Position numbers and translations under genes: made by a program. DNA of 64,000 nucleotides, taken from the NCBI RefSeq assembly GCF_003330845.1, contig NZ_CP026121.1, forward strand, positions 6,119,501-6,183,500. Reading direction: 5' to 3'. The notes beneath the pieces were generated by a model. That model was not told where the DNA came from and did not search any database. It saw nothing but the letters and a program-made list of their open reading frames with translations. Within the stretch, counting starts at the first letter, position 1. The number at the start of each line of letters is the position of its first letter. The stretch is from Streptomyces sp. Go-475 (GTDB taxonomy: Bacteria > Actinomycetota > Actinomycetes > Streptomycetales > Streptomycetaceae). Positions 34,651 to 43,430 of the stretch are shown here, in pieces.

Positions 34651-36234
34651 ATGACCGTTTTGGATGAGGCGCCGGGTGAGCCGACCGACGCGCGTGGACG
34701 CGTGGCCGAACTGCACGAGATCCGCGCGCAGGCGGTGGCCGGACCGAGCGAGAAGGCGACCCAGGCGCAGCACGCCAAGGGCAAGCTGACCGCGCGGGAA
34801 CGCATCGAGCTGCTCCTCGACCCCGGTTCCTTCCGCGAGGTCGAGCAGCTGCGCCGGCACCGGGCCACGGGCTTCGGCCTGGAGACCAAGAAGCCGTACA
34901 CCGACGGTGTGATCACCGGCTGGGGCACGGTGGAGGGCCGGACGGTCTTCGTCTACGCCCATGACTTCCGCATCTTCGGCGGCGCGCTGGGCGAGGCCCA
35001 CGCCACGAAGATCCACAAGATCATGGACATGGCCATCGCGGCCGGTGCCCCGCTGGTCTCCCTCAACGACGGCGCCGGCGCCCGCATCCAGGAAGGCGTC
35101 TCGGCCCTCGCCGGCTACGGCGGCATCTTCCAGCGCAACACCAAGGCCTCCGGCGTCATCCCGCAGATCTCGGTGATGCTCGGCCCGTGCGCGGGCGGCG
35201 CGGCCTACAGCCCGGCCCTGACGGACTTCGTGTTCATGGTCCGCGAGACCTCGCAGATGTTCATCACCGGCCCGGACGTCGTCAAGGCGGTCACCGGCGA
35301 GGAGATCACGCAGAACGGCCTCGGCGGCGCGGACGTCCACGCCGAGACGAGCGGCGTCTGCCACTTCGCCTACGACGACGAGGAGACCTGCATCGCGGAG
35401 GTCCGCTACCTCCTGTCGCTGCTGCCGCAGAACAACCGCGAGAACCCGCCCCGCGCCGAGGCCTCCGACCCGGTCGACCGCCGCTCGGACGTCCTGCTGG
35501 ACCTGGTACCGGCGGACGGCAACCGGCCCTACGACATGACCAAGGTCATCGAGGAGATCGTCGACGACGGCGACTACCTCGAGGTCCACGAGCGCTGGGC
35601 CCGCAACATCATCTGCGCGCTGGGCCGGATGGACGGCCAGGTCGTCGGCATCATCGCCAACCAGCCCCAGGTGCTGGCGGGCGTCCTGGACATCGAGGCC
35701 TCCGAGAAGGCGGCCCGCTTCGTCCAGATGTGCGACGCCTTCAACATTCCGATCATCACCCTTCTGGACGTCCCCGGGTTCCTCCCGGGCGTCGACCAGG
35801 AGCACGGTGGCATCATCCGCCACGGCGCGAAGCTCCTCTACGCCTACTGCAACGCGACCGTGCCGAGGATCTCGCTGATCCTGCGCAAGGCCTACGGAGG
35901 TGCGTACATCGTCATGGACAGCCAGTCCATCGGTGCGGACCTCACCTACGCCTGGCCGACGAACGAGATCGCCGTCATGGGCGCCGAGGGCGCGGCCAAC
36001 GTCATCTTCCGCCGCCAGATCGCCGAGGCCGAGGACCCCGAGGCGATGCGGCAGAAGATGGTCAAGGAGTACAAGTCCGAGCTGATGCACCCTTACTACG
36101 CGGCGGAGCGCGGCCTGGTCGACGACGTCATCGACCCCGCAGAGACCCGCGAGGTGCTGATCAAGTCCCTGGCGATGCTGCAGACCAAGCACGCCGACCT
36201 GCCTTCCCGCAAGCACGGCAACCCTCCGCAGTAA
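34651..36234 (+). CDS. accB: Acyl-CoA carboxylase carboxyltransferase (beta) subunit, AccB type
   Basis: The 527-residue protein carries the two crotonase-like halves of biotin-dependent carboxyltransferases: GKLTARERIELLLDPGSF, SLNDGAGARIQEGVSALAGY and GPCAGGAAYSPAL in the N half, and LLDVPGFLPGVDQEHGGIIR and RKAYGGAYIVMDSQSIGAD in the C half. The residue after GGAY is Ile420; in S. coelicolor the acetyl-accepting AccB has Ile there and propionyl-specific PccB has Asp, so this is the AccB type acting on acetyl-, propionyl- and butyryl-CoA. It partners with a biotinylated alpha subunit encoded elsewhere and with AccE just downstream. It supplies malonyl-CoA for fatty acids and polyketides. 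Confidence 0.94.
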   Translation: MTVLDEAPGEPTDARGRVAELHEIRAQAVAGPSEKATQAQHAKGKLTARERIELLLDPGSFREVEQLRRHRATGFGLETKKPYTDGVITGWGTVEGRTVFVYAHDFRIFGGALGEAHATKIHKIMDMAIAAGAPLVSLNDGAGARIQEGVSALAGYGGIFQRNTKASGVIPQISVMLGPCAGGAAYSPALTDFVFMVRETSQMFITGPDVVKAVTGEEITQNGLGGADVHAETSGVCHFAYDDEETCIAEVRYLLSLLPQNNRENPPRAEASDPVDRRSDVLLDLVPADGNRPYDMTKVIEEIVDDGDYLEVHERWARNIICALGRMDGQVVGIIANQPQVLAGVLDIEASEKAARFVQMCDAFNIPIITLLDVPGFLPGVDQEHGGIIRHGAKLLYAYCNATVPRISLILRKAYGGAYIVMDSQSIGADLTYAWPTNEIAVMGAEGAANVIFRRQIAEAEDPEAMRQKMVKEYKSELMHPYYAAERGLVDDVIDPAETREVLIKSLAMLQTKHADLPSRKHGNPPQ

Positions 36235-36269
36235 CCCGGCGGACATCTCTCTCACGGAGACTGACACCC

Positions 36270-36464
36270 ATGGACATTCCTGATATCCGCGTCGAGAAGG
36301 GCCACGCCGAGCCCGAGGAAGTCGCCGCCCTCACGGCGATCCTCCTGGCCCGCGCCGCCGCCCGCCCCACGGACCCGGCCCCGGCCCACCGCGGCCGCGT
36401 GAAGGCCGGCTGGCGCCGCCTGGAACGCGAACCGGGCTTCCGCGCCCCGCACAGCTGGCGCTGA
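36270..36464 (+). CDS. accE: Acyl-CoA carboxylase epsilon subunit
   Basis: This 64-residue protein (MDIPDIRVEKGHAEPEEVAA to PGFRAPHSWR) is an actinobacterial acyl-CoA carboxylase epsilon subunit, recognised by the EPEEVAALTAILLARAAA helix and the C-terminal WRRLEREPGFRAPHSW motif. Epsilon subunits bind the beta hexamer and raise carboxylase activity. It begins 35 bp after accB and ends just before a strong terminator, so accB-accE form one operon. Confidence 0.92.
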   Translation: MDIPDIRVEKGHAEPEEVAALTAILLARAAARPTDPAPAHRGRVKAGWRRLEREPGFRAPHSWR

Positions 36465-36476
36465 CCCCGGATCAAG

Positions 36477-36511
36477 GCAGAAGGCCCCTCCAGGAGGGGC
36501 CTTCTGCTTTT
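36477..36511. terminator. Terminator after accE
   Basis: GCAGAAGGCCCCTC pairs with GAGGGGCCTTCTGC across CAG, a 14-bp stem followed by TTTT. It lies 12 bp after the accE stop; facing cvnD2, it can also serve the minus strand. Confidence 0.85.
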
Positions 36512-36514
36512 GGA

Positions 36515-36540
36515 GGCGCGGGGAACTGCGCGACGAGCCA
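36515..36540. repeat. REP-like intergenic repeat, copy 1
   Basis: GGCGCGGGGAAC-TGCGCGAC-GAGCCA matches 24 of 26 bases of the copy at 54188-54213. Both follow a hairpin ending CCTTCTGC. I recognise GCGGGGAACTGCGCGACCAGCC as a sequence dispersed in many Streptomyces intergenic regions. Confidence 0.65.
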
Positions 36541-36616
36541 CACACGACCCGCACCCGGCATACGACAGCCCCCGGCAGCCCAGAGGCCGCCAGGGGCTGT
36601 CACCACAGTGAGAGAG

Positions 36617-37198
36617 CTACCGCAGCCGCGCCATCAGCGCATGCTCGACCAGCGTGATCAGCGTCGACTTCGCGTCCGCGCGATGGCGGGCGTCCGTCGT
36701 GATGATCGGGGTGTCGGGACCGATCTGCAGCGCCTCGCGCACCTCGTCGGGCGTGTAGGGCTGCTGCCCGTCGAAGCCGTTGAGGGCGATGACGAACGGC
36801 AGGCCGCTGTTCTCGAAGTAGTCGACGGCGGGGAAGCAGTCGGCGAGCCTCCTCGTGTCGACGAGGACCACGGCACCGATGGCGCCGCGCACCAGGTCGT
36901 CCCACATGAACCAGAACCGGTCCTGACCCGGCGTACCGAACAGGTACAGGATCAGGTCCTGGTCCAGGGTGATACGGCCGAAGTCCATGGCCACCGTGGT
37001 GGTGGTCTTGTCGCCGGTGTGGGTGAGGTCGTCGATCCCCGCCGAAGCGGACGTCATGACGGCCTCTGTGCGCAGCGGATTGATCTCCGAGACGGCGCCG
37101 ACGAACGTGGTCTTGCCCACGCCGAAGCCGCCAGCCACCACGATCTTCGCGGACGTGGTGGAGCGGGAAGGCCCTCCGCTAGAGCTTGCGAAGTCCAC
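36617..37198 (-). CDS. cvnD2: Conservon small GTPase-like protein CvnD2
   Basis: The 193-residue Ras-like ATP/GTP-binding protein shows G1 GGFGVGKTT, an RT-containing switch I region, G3 GTPGQDRF and G4 as LNGFD instead of NKxD. Conservon D proteins associate with the CvnA sensor, CvnB roadblock and CvnC DUF742 proteins at the membrane and resemble a eukaryotic G-protein signalling set. The ATG at 37198 overlaps the cvnC2 stop by 20 bp, so expression is coupled. Two blocks (36687-36829 and 36864-37012) are identical in DNA to cvnD1, evidence of gene conversion. Confidence 0.93.
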   Translation of the reverse strand: MDFASSSGGPSRSTTSAKIVVAGGFGVGKTTFVGAVSEINPLRTEAVMTSASAGIDDLTHTGDKTTTTVAMDFGRITLDQDLILYLFGTPGQDRFWFMWDDLVRGAIGAVVLVDTRRLADCFPAVDYFENSGLPFVIALNGFDGQQPYTPDEVREALQIGPDTPIITTDARHRADAKSTLITLVEHALMARLR

Positions 37199-37757
37199 TG
37201 AGCACCCTTTCGAGCAGTGTCACGTCTGGCTGGCCGCCGGCGTTCTCGTCGCCGCCGGGCTGATGGATGGCGACCAGTCCCGCCTCCGCCAAGTCGGCGA
37301 CGAGGATCCTGGCCACGCCGAGAGGGATCGTGAGGAGCGCCGAGATCTCGGCGACCGACTTGATTTCCCGGCAGAGGTTGCAGATCCGCTGATGCTCGGG
37401 CAACTGGCCCTGCATCTGGTGCGGCTGCGCAGTGGTGTGCACCAGCGCCTCGATGGCGAGCTGGTAGCGCGGGCGGGTCCGGCCGCCGGTCATGGCGTAC
37501 GGACGCACCAACGGGTTGTTCGACGCCCCGGCGGGCGCCGGCTCGGGGGTGCGGCGCTGCGGCTGCACGGGCTGGATGCGCGGGGCCGACGGCTGGTCGT
37601 ACGGCGACGGGCCGGGGCCCTGTGGCGCGTACGGCTGCCGGTGGCTGGGTGCGGAGGGGAAGTTGTAACGGTTCGGGTTCTGACCACCGTCGCCCTGACC
37701 CTGGGCAGGGCCGTACGACCAGTTGCCCGAAGACGAACCGCCTGGGGGTGTTGCCAC
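37179..37757 (-). CDS. cvnC2: Conservon DUF742 protein CvnC2
   Basis: The 192-residue protein has a Pro/Gln-rich disordered N-terminal half (residues 1-80) and a C-terminal DUF742 domain with a winged-helix look: VRPYAMTGGRTRPRYQLAIE, LPEHQRICNLCREIKSVAEI, GVARILVADLAEAGLVAIHQ and LERVLSGLRKL. The CxxC in RICNLCRE is conserved with cvnC1. The start is GTG 37757. Its N-terminal extension is about 60 residues longer than in CvnC1, the most obvious difference between the paralogues. Confidence 0.92.
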   Translation of the reverse strand: MATPPGGSSSGNWSYGPAQGQGDGGQNPNRYNFPSAPSHRQPYAPQGPGPSPYDQPSAPRIQPVQPQRRTPEPAPAGASNNPLVRPYAMTGGRTRPRYQLAIEALVHTTAQPHQMQGQLPEHQRICNLCREIKSVAEISALLTIPLGVARILVADLAEAGLVAIHQPGGDENAGGQPDVTLLERVLSGLRKL

Positions 37758-37851
37758 TTTCTCCTCCTCCGACTGTGCCTGGCACCCATCGCTGTGGAGC
37801 CGCGTCCCGAAACCTTACGGCCACGGGACGCCAAAACGCACCGTCCGTCTG

Positions 37852-38274
37852 TTAGTTGAGCAGGCTCCCCTGGAGCTCCGCACGAAGGTCCGGGGTCAGG
37901 ACCGTACCGGCTCGGTCCACCAGCAGCGCCATCTCGTACCCGATGAGGCCGATGTCCGCCTCCGGATGTGCGAGAACCGCGAGAGACGAGCCGTCGGAGA
38001 TGGACATGATGAAGAGGAATCCCCGCTCCATCTCCACAACCGTCTGGTTCACGCTGCCACCCTCGAAGATCCGGGAGGCGCCTGCCGTCAGAGACGTCAG
38101 ACCGGAGGCGACGGCCGCGAGCTGGTCGGCGCGGTCGCGGGGGAAGCCTTCGGACATCGCCAGAAGGAGTCCGTCGGCGGAGACCACCACCGTGTGGGAC
38201 ACCCCCGGGGTGTTGTCCACGAAGTTGGTGATCAACCAGTTCAGGTTCTGTGCCGCCTGGCTCATCGGGCTCAC
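37852..38274 (-). CDS. cvnB2: Conservon roadblock/LC7 protein CvnB2
   Basis: This 140-residue roadblock/LC7 protein (NLNWLITNFVDNTPGVSHTV, VVSADGLLLAMSEGFPRDRA, LAAVASGLTSLTAGASRIFE) is expected to act with the CvnD GTPase in a manner like MglB with MglA. The GTG at 38274 is chosen because GGAG stands 7 nt upstream; the ATG at 38265 would be too far from it. It begins one base after the cvnA2 stop, so it is translationally linked. Confidence 0.93.
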   Translation of the reverse strand: MSPMSQAAQNLNWLITNFVDNTPGVSHTVVVSADGLLLAMSEGFPRDRADQLAAVASGLTSLTAGASRIFEGGSVNQTVVEMERGFLFIMSISDGSSLAVLAHPEADIGLIGYEMALLVDRAGTVLTPDLRAELQGSLLN

Positions 38275-38275
38275 A

Positions 38276-41200
38276 CTAACGCTCCTGGTTGTAGGTGCTG
38301 TCAGGACCGAAGCCCTGGCCGTTCGTTTCACTGCCTGCGCTGCGTCCGCGTTGGACACCCCGGCGCAGGTTGCTCAGCCTGCCCCGGACGTCCTCCGGGG
38401 CACGGGAGACCTGTGGGCCTCCCTGGGGAGTGCTCTCGGCGGAACCCTCGATCAGGTTGGCCTTGGGTACCCGCCTCGGCAGGCCGGAGGAGGTGACCCC
38501 GCCCGCCTTCGGCTTCCGGAGCTGCGAGGCCTGCTGCCACCGCTCGTCGTTCGCCGAACGCCAGTCGCTGTCGCCGTTGCTCTCCGGGGTGGAGGCCGCA
38601 GGCTCCTGGCTCGCGTGCCGGGCGCCGCCCGCACCGTTCGCACCGCTCGCGGCGGACCCGCGGCGGGGAAGCCCGGCGTCGGTCAGCGAGGGTGCGGCGG
38701 AGTGGGCCGGTCCCGGACGGTCGAAGCCTACGCGGTCCTGCTCACCCGCGTCAGCGGCCTGCGCAGATTCCGTTTCCTGGGCCTGAGAAGGGTACTGGTT
38801 CGGGTAGCCGTTCTGGTAACCGTCCTGCTGCGGCCAGTCATCCTGGTAGCGCCGCTGCTCGAAGGCGGGGAAGCTGTCGGGCACGCCCGCACCCGGCGCC
38901 GCGGGCTCCTCCTGCGCCGGCTCCGCATAGGAGGGCTCCGGGTAGCCGCCGTTCGGCGAGAAGGTGTCGTTCTGCGGCAGGCCGCCGTTCGGCGCGTAGT
39001 ACTGCTCCTCGTACGACTGCCGCTGCTGCTCCTCGTACGCCGTCTGCCGCTGCTCCTCGTACGGCGCCTGACGGTCGTACGCGGAGGGCTGCTGCTCGGG
39101 GTAGCCGGTCTGGCCGGTGTCGTAGGCCTGGCCGGCGTCGTAGCCGTGCTGCGCGTTGTACTCGTCCTGGTACGCGGGCGCCTCGGCCTGTTCCTGGGCG
39201 TTCTGCCCGGGCAGGGCGGGCTGCTGGTGCGACTGGGCCTCCAGGGCCGCCCGGCGCTCCTCGCGCATCAGGGAGCGGCCGACGGGGTCCAGCTCGCGTA
39301 TGTCGTCGGGGACGTCGGAGTAGCGGCTGTCGTCGAAGCCGAGCTCCGCGGCCGTGCGCATGGGCTGCTGGTTGAAGTTCTCGCCGCCGAAGTTCTGCTC
39401 CGGGATGATCTGCGAGACGGTGAACTCGTCGCGGTCCACGTGCTGCTCGCCGCCACCGCCGTGGGTGATCGCGTCGGGCAGCATGACCAGCGAGGTGGTG
39501 CCGGCCTGCTCGCCCGAGGGGCGCAGCTGGACGCGGATGCCGTGCCGGTCGGACAGCCGGCCGACCACGAACAGGCCCATGCGCTGGGAGATCGCGGCGT
39601 CCACGGTCGGCGGGTTGGCCAGCTTGTGGTTGATGTCCGCGAAGTCCTCGGCGGTCAGGCCGATGCCCTTGTCGTGGATCTCGATCATCACGCGGCCGTC
39701 GGGGAGACGGGTCGCGGTGACGCGGACCTTGGTCTGCGGGGAGGAGAACGTCGTGGCGTTCTCCAGCAGCTCGGCGAGCAGGTGCACGAGGTCGGTCACG
39801 GCCCGGCCGTGGATCTCGGCCTCCGGGACGCCCGACAGCTCGATGCGCTCGTACTGCTCCACCTCGGAGGAGGCGGCGCGCAGCACGTCGACCAGCGGCA
39901 CCGGCTGGTCCCAGCGGCGGCCGGGCTCCTCGCCGGCGAGGACGAGGAGGTTCTCGCCGTTGCGGCGCATACGGGTCGCGAGGTGGTCCAGCTTGAAGAG
40001 GTTCTCCAGCTGGTCCGGGTCGGCCTCGTTGTTCTCCAGGTCGGTGATGAGGGTCAGCTGGCCCTCGATCAGGGACTGGTTGCGGCGCGAGAGGTTGGTG
40101 AAGATCGCGTTGATGTTGCCCCGCAGCAGGGCCTGCTCGGCGGCGAGCCGGACGGCCTCGCGGTGGACCTGGTCGAAGGCGCGGGCGACCTCGCCGATCT
40201 CGTCGGTGGTGGTGATCGGGATGGCCTGGACGCGGGTGTCGACGCGGCCGGGGTCGGTGCGCGACAGCTGGTCGACCAGCATCGGCAGGCGCTGCTCGGC
40301 GATGCCGAAGGCGGCGTTGCGCAGCTGGCGCATCGAGCGGCTCATCTGGCGGGCGACCGCACCGGCCAGGATGAAGGCGAGGAGCAGGGCGACGACGACG
40401 GCGGCACCGGTGATGTAGGCGTCGCGCTGGGCGTCGTCGGCGATGGAGGAGGCCTCGCTCACCGCCTTGTCCGCCATGTCCGCCTCGATCTTCTCGTAGG
40501 CGTTGAACTTGAGGGTGTTGACCGTCCACCAGTTCTCGGCGGTGATGCCCCGCTCGGCGAGGGCGGCGCGGGCGCTCGGGTCCGTGCTCTGCAGCGTCGC
40601 GAGGGCGGAGACCATCGTCTCCGGCTTGGAGGGCGGCGGCACGTAGTCCGGGTTCTTGGCCTTGGCCTCCCGGGCCAGCGCGGCGCCGTCGGTCTTCAGC
40701 TTCGCCTCGGCCGCCTTGAGCTTGGCCGCGTCCTCCTCGGTACCGCCGCCGATGTACTCCTCGACGGCGATGCGCTCGAGGTAGGCGTACGAGGACAGGG
40801 CGATGCGCTGGCTGGCCAGGTTGCCGTCGTCCGGGCCCGGCTTGATCAGGATGTGCATGCCGATGGAGCGCTGCAGCGACAGGGCCGCCTTGGTGAGCTC
40901 GATGGCGTACACGGTCCGGCCGTAGCTGGTGATGTTGCCGGTGCCGAGGCCGAGCTCGTTGGCGAACTCGGTCAGCGGGTGGGCCACCTCGACGTAGCCC
41001 TCTTCGGTCTGGACGCCCTTGAGCTTGGAGGTGTACGCGACCTGACGCAGGGTGGCCAGCTTCGGCTCCGCCTCGCGGAACAGCTTCAGCCGGCGCTCCA
41101 GGCCGGGCTTGGCCGGCATGTTCTGGGCGGCGGCGTCGAAGGCGTCGGCGGCCTCGTCGGTGGCCTTGCGGACCTGGGCGACGGTCGCCTTGTCCTGGGC

Positions 41201-41566
41201 GGTCTGGGCGCTGCCCTTCAGCAGGGGTGCGGCGGAGGTGTCGCGCTCGTTGTAGAGGGCGTTGGCGTAGAGCAGGGAGGCGCGGACCAGGCGGGCGGTG
41301 TTCTCCGCGTCCTCGGCCTCCTGCCAGGTGTCGATCGAGCTCTTGACCTGGAAGCCGCCCATGACGAGGCCGACCAGCACGGGTATGAGCAGGATCGCGT
41401 TGAGCCTGGTCGCCACGCGCCAGTTGCGCGGGGAGAGACGGCCACCGCTCTGAGCGGGTGCGGCCGTCGGCTCCGAACCGGGCACGGGGGCGGGCGCCGC
41501 TGTGCGCGGCGGCGGGGTGAAGTTGCCCCGGGCCGACGGCTCGGGACTGTTCTTGCTTCGCCTCAC
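38276..41566 (-). CDS. cvnA2: Conservon sensor histidine kinase-like protein CvnA2
   Basis: From GTG 41566 (GAGAGG upstream) the protein has 1096 residues. A disordered N-terminal stretch leads to TM1 (LNAILLIPVLVGLVMGGFQV), an extracytoplasmic nitrate/nitrite-sensing (NIT) domain, TM2 (ITGAAVVVALLLAFILAGAV), a HAMP linker, a DHp-like helix (LDHLATRMRRNGENLLVLAG) and a HATPase (LAELLENATTFSSPQ, IEIHDKGIGLT, RMGLFVVGRLSDRHGI). The C-terminal 300 residues are disordered, rich in Tyr, Gln and Glu with repeated YEEQ units, and end with the conservon motifs SGLPRRVPKANLI and EDVRGRLSNLRRGV. It heads the four-gene cvn2 operon. Ligand unknown. Confidence 0.92.
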   Translation of the reverse strand: MRRSKNSPEPSARGNFTPPPRTAAPAPVPGSEPTAAPAQSGGRLSPRNWRVATRLNAILLIPVLVGLVMGGFQVKSSIDTWQEAEDAENTARLVRASLLYANALYNERDTSAAPLLKGSAQTAQDKATVAQVRKATDEAADAFDAAAQNMPAKPGLERRLKLFREAEPKLATLRQVAYTSKLKGVQTEEGYVEVAHPLTEFANELGLGTGNITSYGRTVYAIELTKAALSLQRSIGMHILIKPGPDDGNLASQRIALSSYAYLERIAVEEYIGGGTEEDAAKLKAAEAKLKTDGAALAREAKAKNPDYVPPPSKPETMVSALATLQSTDPSARAALAERGITAENWWTVNTLKFNAYEKIEADMADKAVSEASSIADDAQRDAYITGAAVVVALLLAFILAGAVARQMSRSMRQLRNAAFGIAEQRLPMLVDQLSRTDPGRVDTRVQAIPITTTDEIGEVARAFDQVHREAVRLAAEQALLRGNINAIFTNLSRRNQSLIEGQLTLITDLENNEADPDQLENLFKLDHLATRMRRNGENLLVLAGEEPGRRWDQPVPLVDVLRAASSEVEQYERIELSGVPEAEIHGRAVTDLVHLLAELLENATTFSSPQTKVRVTATRLPDGRVMIEIHDKGIGLTAEDFADINHKLANPPTVDAAISQRMGLFVVGRLSDRHGIRVQLRPSGEQAGTTSLVMLPDAITHGGGGEQHVDRDEFTVSQIIPEQNFGGENFNQQPMRTAAELGFDDSRYSDVPDDIRELDPVGRSLMREERRAALEAQSHQQPALPGQNAQEQAEAPAYQDEYNAQHGYDAGQAYDTGQTGYPEQQPSAYDRQAPYEEQRQTAYEEQQRQSYEEQYYAPNGGLPQNDTFSPNGGYPEPSYAEPAQEEPAAPGAGVPDSFPAFEQRRYQDDWPQQDGYQNGYPNQYPSQAQETESAQAADAGEQDRVGFDRPGPAHSAAPSLTDAGLPRRGSAASGANGAGGARHASQEPAASTPESNGDSDWRSANDERWQQASQLRKPKAGGVTSSGLPRRVPKANLIEGSAESTPQGGPQVSRAPEDVRGRLSNLRRGVQRGRSAGSETNGQGFGPDSTYNQER

Positions 41567-41944
41567 TCGACCAACAACCTCTCGGCGGTCGGCACCAACG
41601 TTGTGCCGCAGTGTCTCAGAGCCCAACCACGTCCTCGATGGACGAGTACGTCATTGACTATTGGGCAGTTCAGGCATTCCAGCACGACGACCTGCGCTCT
41701 TCCAAACAGTCGAGGGCAGGGATACGGGAGGGTGTAAGCCCCAGATAAAACGGTCATAAAGAGCGAGCCCCGCCAAAAGGCGGGGCGATTGTGCGCGCAG
41801 CGAGACCGGATGTGCGCGACGCGTGGCCGTACCACCCGATTCCTCTGCCGAAACGTTATGAACACCTCGGCCGACCGTGTCAAAGGACACAGCCGGCTCC
41901 GGAGCATCTACGACAACTGCCGTATGGCGCTTCTGAATTGGGTG
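41567..41944. other. 378-bp spacer between the two cvn operons
   Basis: No gene is supported here. It contains the hairpin at 41767-41786 and the cvnA2 promoter region. CGGGCTTGG-type boxes are absent. Short open frames here run antisense or lack ribosome-binding sites. Confidence 0.6.
41767..41786 (-). terminator. Hairpin terminator downstream of cvnD1
   Basis: GCCCCGCC-AAAA-GGCGGGGC has an 8-bp perfect stem. Read on the minus strand the loop is TTTT, and CTTTAT follows about 10 nt later. It is 159 bp beyond the cvnD1 stop and probably ends the cvn1 transcript. Confidence 0.65.
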
Positions 41945-42520
41945 CTACCTCAACCGTGCCATCAAAGCGTGCTCGACCAGCGTGATCAGGGCACTCTTCG
42001 CATCGGCCCGATGCCGGGCGTCCGTCGTGATGATCGGGGTGTCGGGACCGATCTGCAGCGCCTCGCGCACCTCGTCGGGCGTGTAGGGCTGCTGCCCGTC
42101 GAAGCCGTTGAGGGCGATGACGAACGGCAGGCCGCTGTTCTCGAAGTAGTCGACGGCCGGGAAGCAGTCGGCCAGACGGCGGGTGTCCACCAGGACCACG
42201 GCACCGATGGCGCCGCGCACCAGGTCGTCCCACATGAACCAGAACCGGTCCTGACCCGGCGTACCGAACAGGTACAGGATCAGGTCCTGGTCCAGGGTGA
42301 TACGGCCGAAGTCCATGGCCACCGTGGTGGTGGTCTTGTCCCCGGTGTGCGTCAGGTCGTCGATGCCCGCGCTCGCCGAGGTCATCACGGCCTCGGTCCG
42401 CAGCGGGTTGATCTCCGAGACGGCGCCGACGAACGTGGTCTTGCCCACGCCGAAGCCGCCCGCCACCACGATCTTCGCGGAGGTGGTGGAACGACCCGCG
42501 TCAGAGCTTGCGAAGTCCAC
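41945..42520 (-). CDS. cvnD1: Conservon small GTPase-like protein CvnD1
   Basis: The 191-residue paralogue of CvnD2 has the same G motifs (GGFGVGKTT, GTPGQDRF, LNGFD) and differs mainly in the first 15 residues and a few C-terminal positions. It overlaps cvnC1 by 20 bp, as in the cvn2 operon. Blocks 42015-42157 and 42192-42340 are identical at every base, including synonymous sites, to cvnD2, while the sequence between and outside them differs, so conversion between the copies was recent. Confidence 0.93.
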   Translation of the reverse strand: MDFASSDAGRSTTSAKIVVAGGFGVGKTTFVGAVSEINPLRTEAVMTSASAGIDDLTHTGDKTTTTVAMDFGRITLDQDLILYLFGTPGQDRFWFMWDDLVRGAIGAVVLVDTRRLADCFPAVDYFENSGLPFVIALNGFDGQQPYTPDEVREALQIGPDTPIITTDARHRADAKSALITLVEHALMARLR

Positions 42521-42896
42521 TGAGCACCCTTTCGAGCAGTGTCACGTCCGGCGCGCCGGTGGCCTCGTCGCCGCCCGGCTGGTGGATCGCGACGAGACCG
42601 GCCTCGGCGAGGTCCGCGACCAGGATCCGGGCCACGCCGAGCGGCATGTTGAGCAGCGCCGAGACCTCGGCCACCGACTTCACCTCACGGCACAGGTGGC
42701 AGATGCGCTGGTGCTCCGGGAGCAGTCCCATGAGCGCCGCCGGGTCGGCGGTCGTACTGATCAGTGCCTCGATGGCCAGCTGGTAGCGCGGCCGGGTCCG
42801 GCCGCCGGTCATGGCATACGGCCGTACCAGCGGCTGGTCGCCCTCGTCCTCGTACGGCTCCGCGTACGGATCATGAGAGGCGGTGGGCGGGGTCAT
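42501..42896 (-). CDS. cvnC1: Conservon DUF742 protein CvnC1
   Basis: The 131-residue DUF742 protein has only a 20-residue N-terminal lead (MTPPTASHDPYAEPYEDEGD) before VRPYAMTGGRTRPRYQLAIE, LPEHQRICHLCREVKSVAEV, GVARILVADLAEAGLVAIHQ and LERVLSGLRKL. The C-terminus is nearly identical to CvnC2. The ATG at 42896 follows GGAGGACTC. Expected to bridge CvnB and CvnD in the cvn1 complex. Confidence 0.92.
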   Translation of the reverse strand: MTPPTASHDPYAEPYEDEGDQPLVRPYAMTGGRTRPRYQLAIEALISTTADPAALMGLLPEHQRICHLCREVKSVAEVSALLNMPLGVARILVADLAEAGLVAIHQPGGDEATGAPDVTLLERVLSGLRKL

Positions 42897-43007
42897 GAGT
42901 CCTCCGGGCGGGACAGCAAGTCGGTCAGTCGAGCCGTCTGACGAGGCCTGTGTGGGGTGTGTGGCGGCCGGACGGTGATGTGGTGAGACGGGTGGTGACG
43001 GGGCCGA

Positions 43008-43430
43008 TCAATGGAGCAGACTGCCTTGGAGCTCAGCTCGCAGGTCGGGGGTCAGGACCGCGCCCGCGCGGTCGACCAGGAGAGCCATCTCGTAGCCGAC
43101 GAGGCCGATGTCGCACTCGGGATGGGCGAGAACCGCGAGGGACGAGCCGTCCGAGACGGACATCAGGAAGAGGAATCCCCGCTCCATCTCCACGACCGTC
43201 TGCGCCACCTCACCGCCCTCGAAGATCCGGGAGGCGCCCGCCGTCAGGGACGTCAGGCCCGAGGCGACGGCCGCGAGCTGGTCCGCGCGGTCGCGCGGGA
43301 AGCCCTCCGACATCGCCAGGAGGAGACCGTCGGCGGACACGACGACGGTGTGGGACACCCCGGGGGTGTTGTCCACGAAGTTGGTGATCAACCAGTTGAG
43401 GTTCTGTGCCGCCTGGCTCATCGGACTCAA
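43008..43430 (-). CDS. cvnB1: Conservon roadblock/LC7 protein CvnB1
   Basis: The 140-residue roadblock/LC7 protein is almost the same as CvnB2 (NLNWLITNFVDNTPGVSHTV, RIFEGGEVAQTVVEMERGFL). Here the start matching CvnB2 is a TTG at 43430, with GGAG 6 nt upstream; ATG 43421 is the alternative. It starts at the base after the cvnA1 stop codon. Confidence 0.92.
   Translation of the reverse strand: MSPMSQAAQNLNWLITNFVDNTPGVSHTVVVSADGLLLAMSEGFPRDRADQLAAVASGLTSLTAGASRIFEGGEVAQTVVEMERGFLFLMSVSDGSSLAVLAHPECDIGLVGYEMALLVDRAGAVLTPDLRAELQGSLLH

Noticed and set aside
41789..42523. A 244-codon plus frame opposite cvnD1
   Set aside because: It is the antisense of a clear GTPase gene, and the same antisense frame appears opposite cvnD2 for the same reason.
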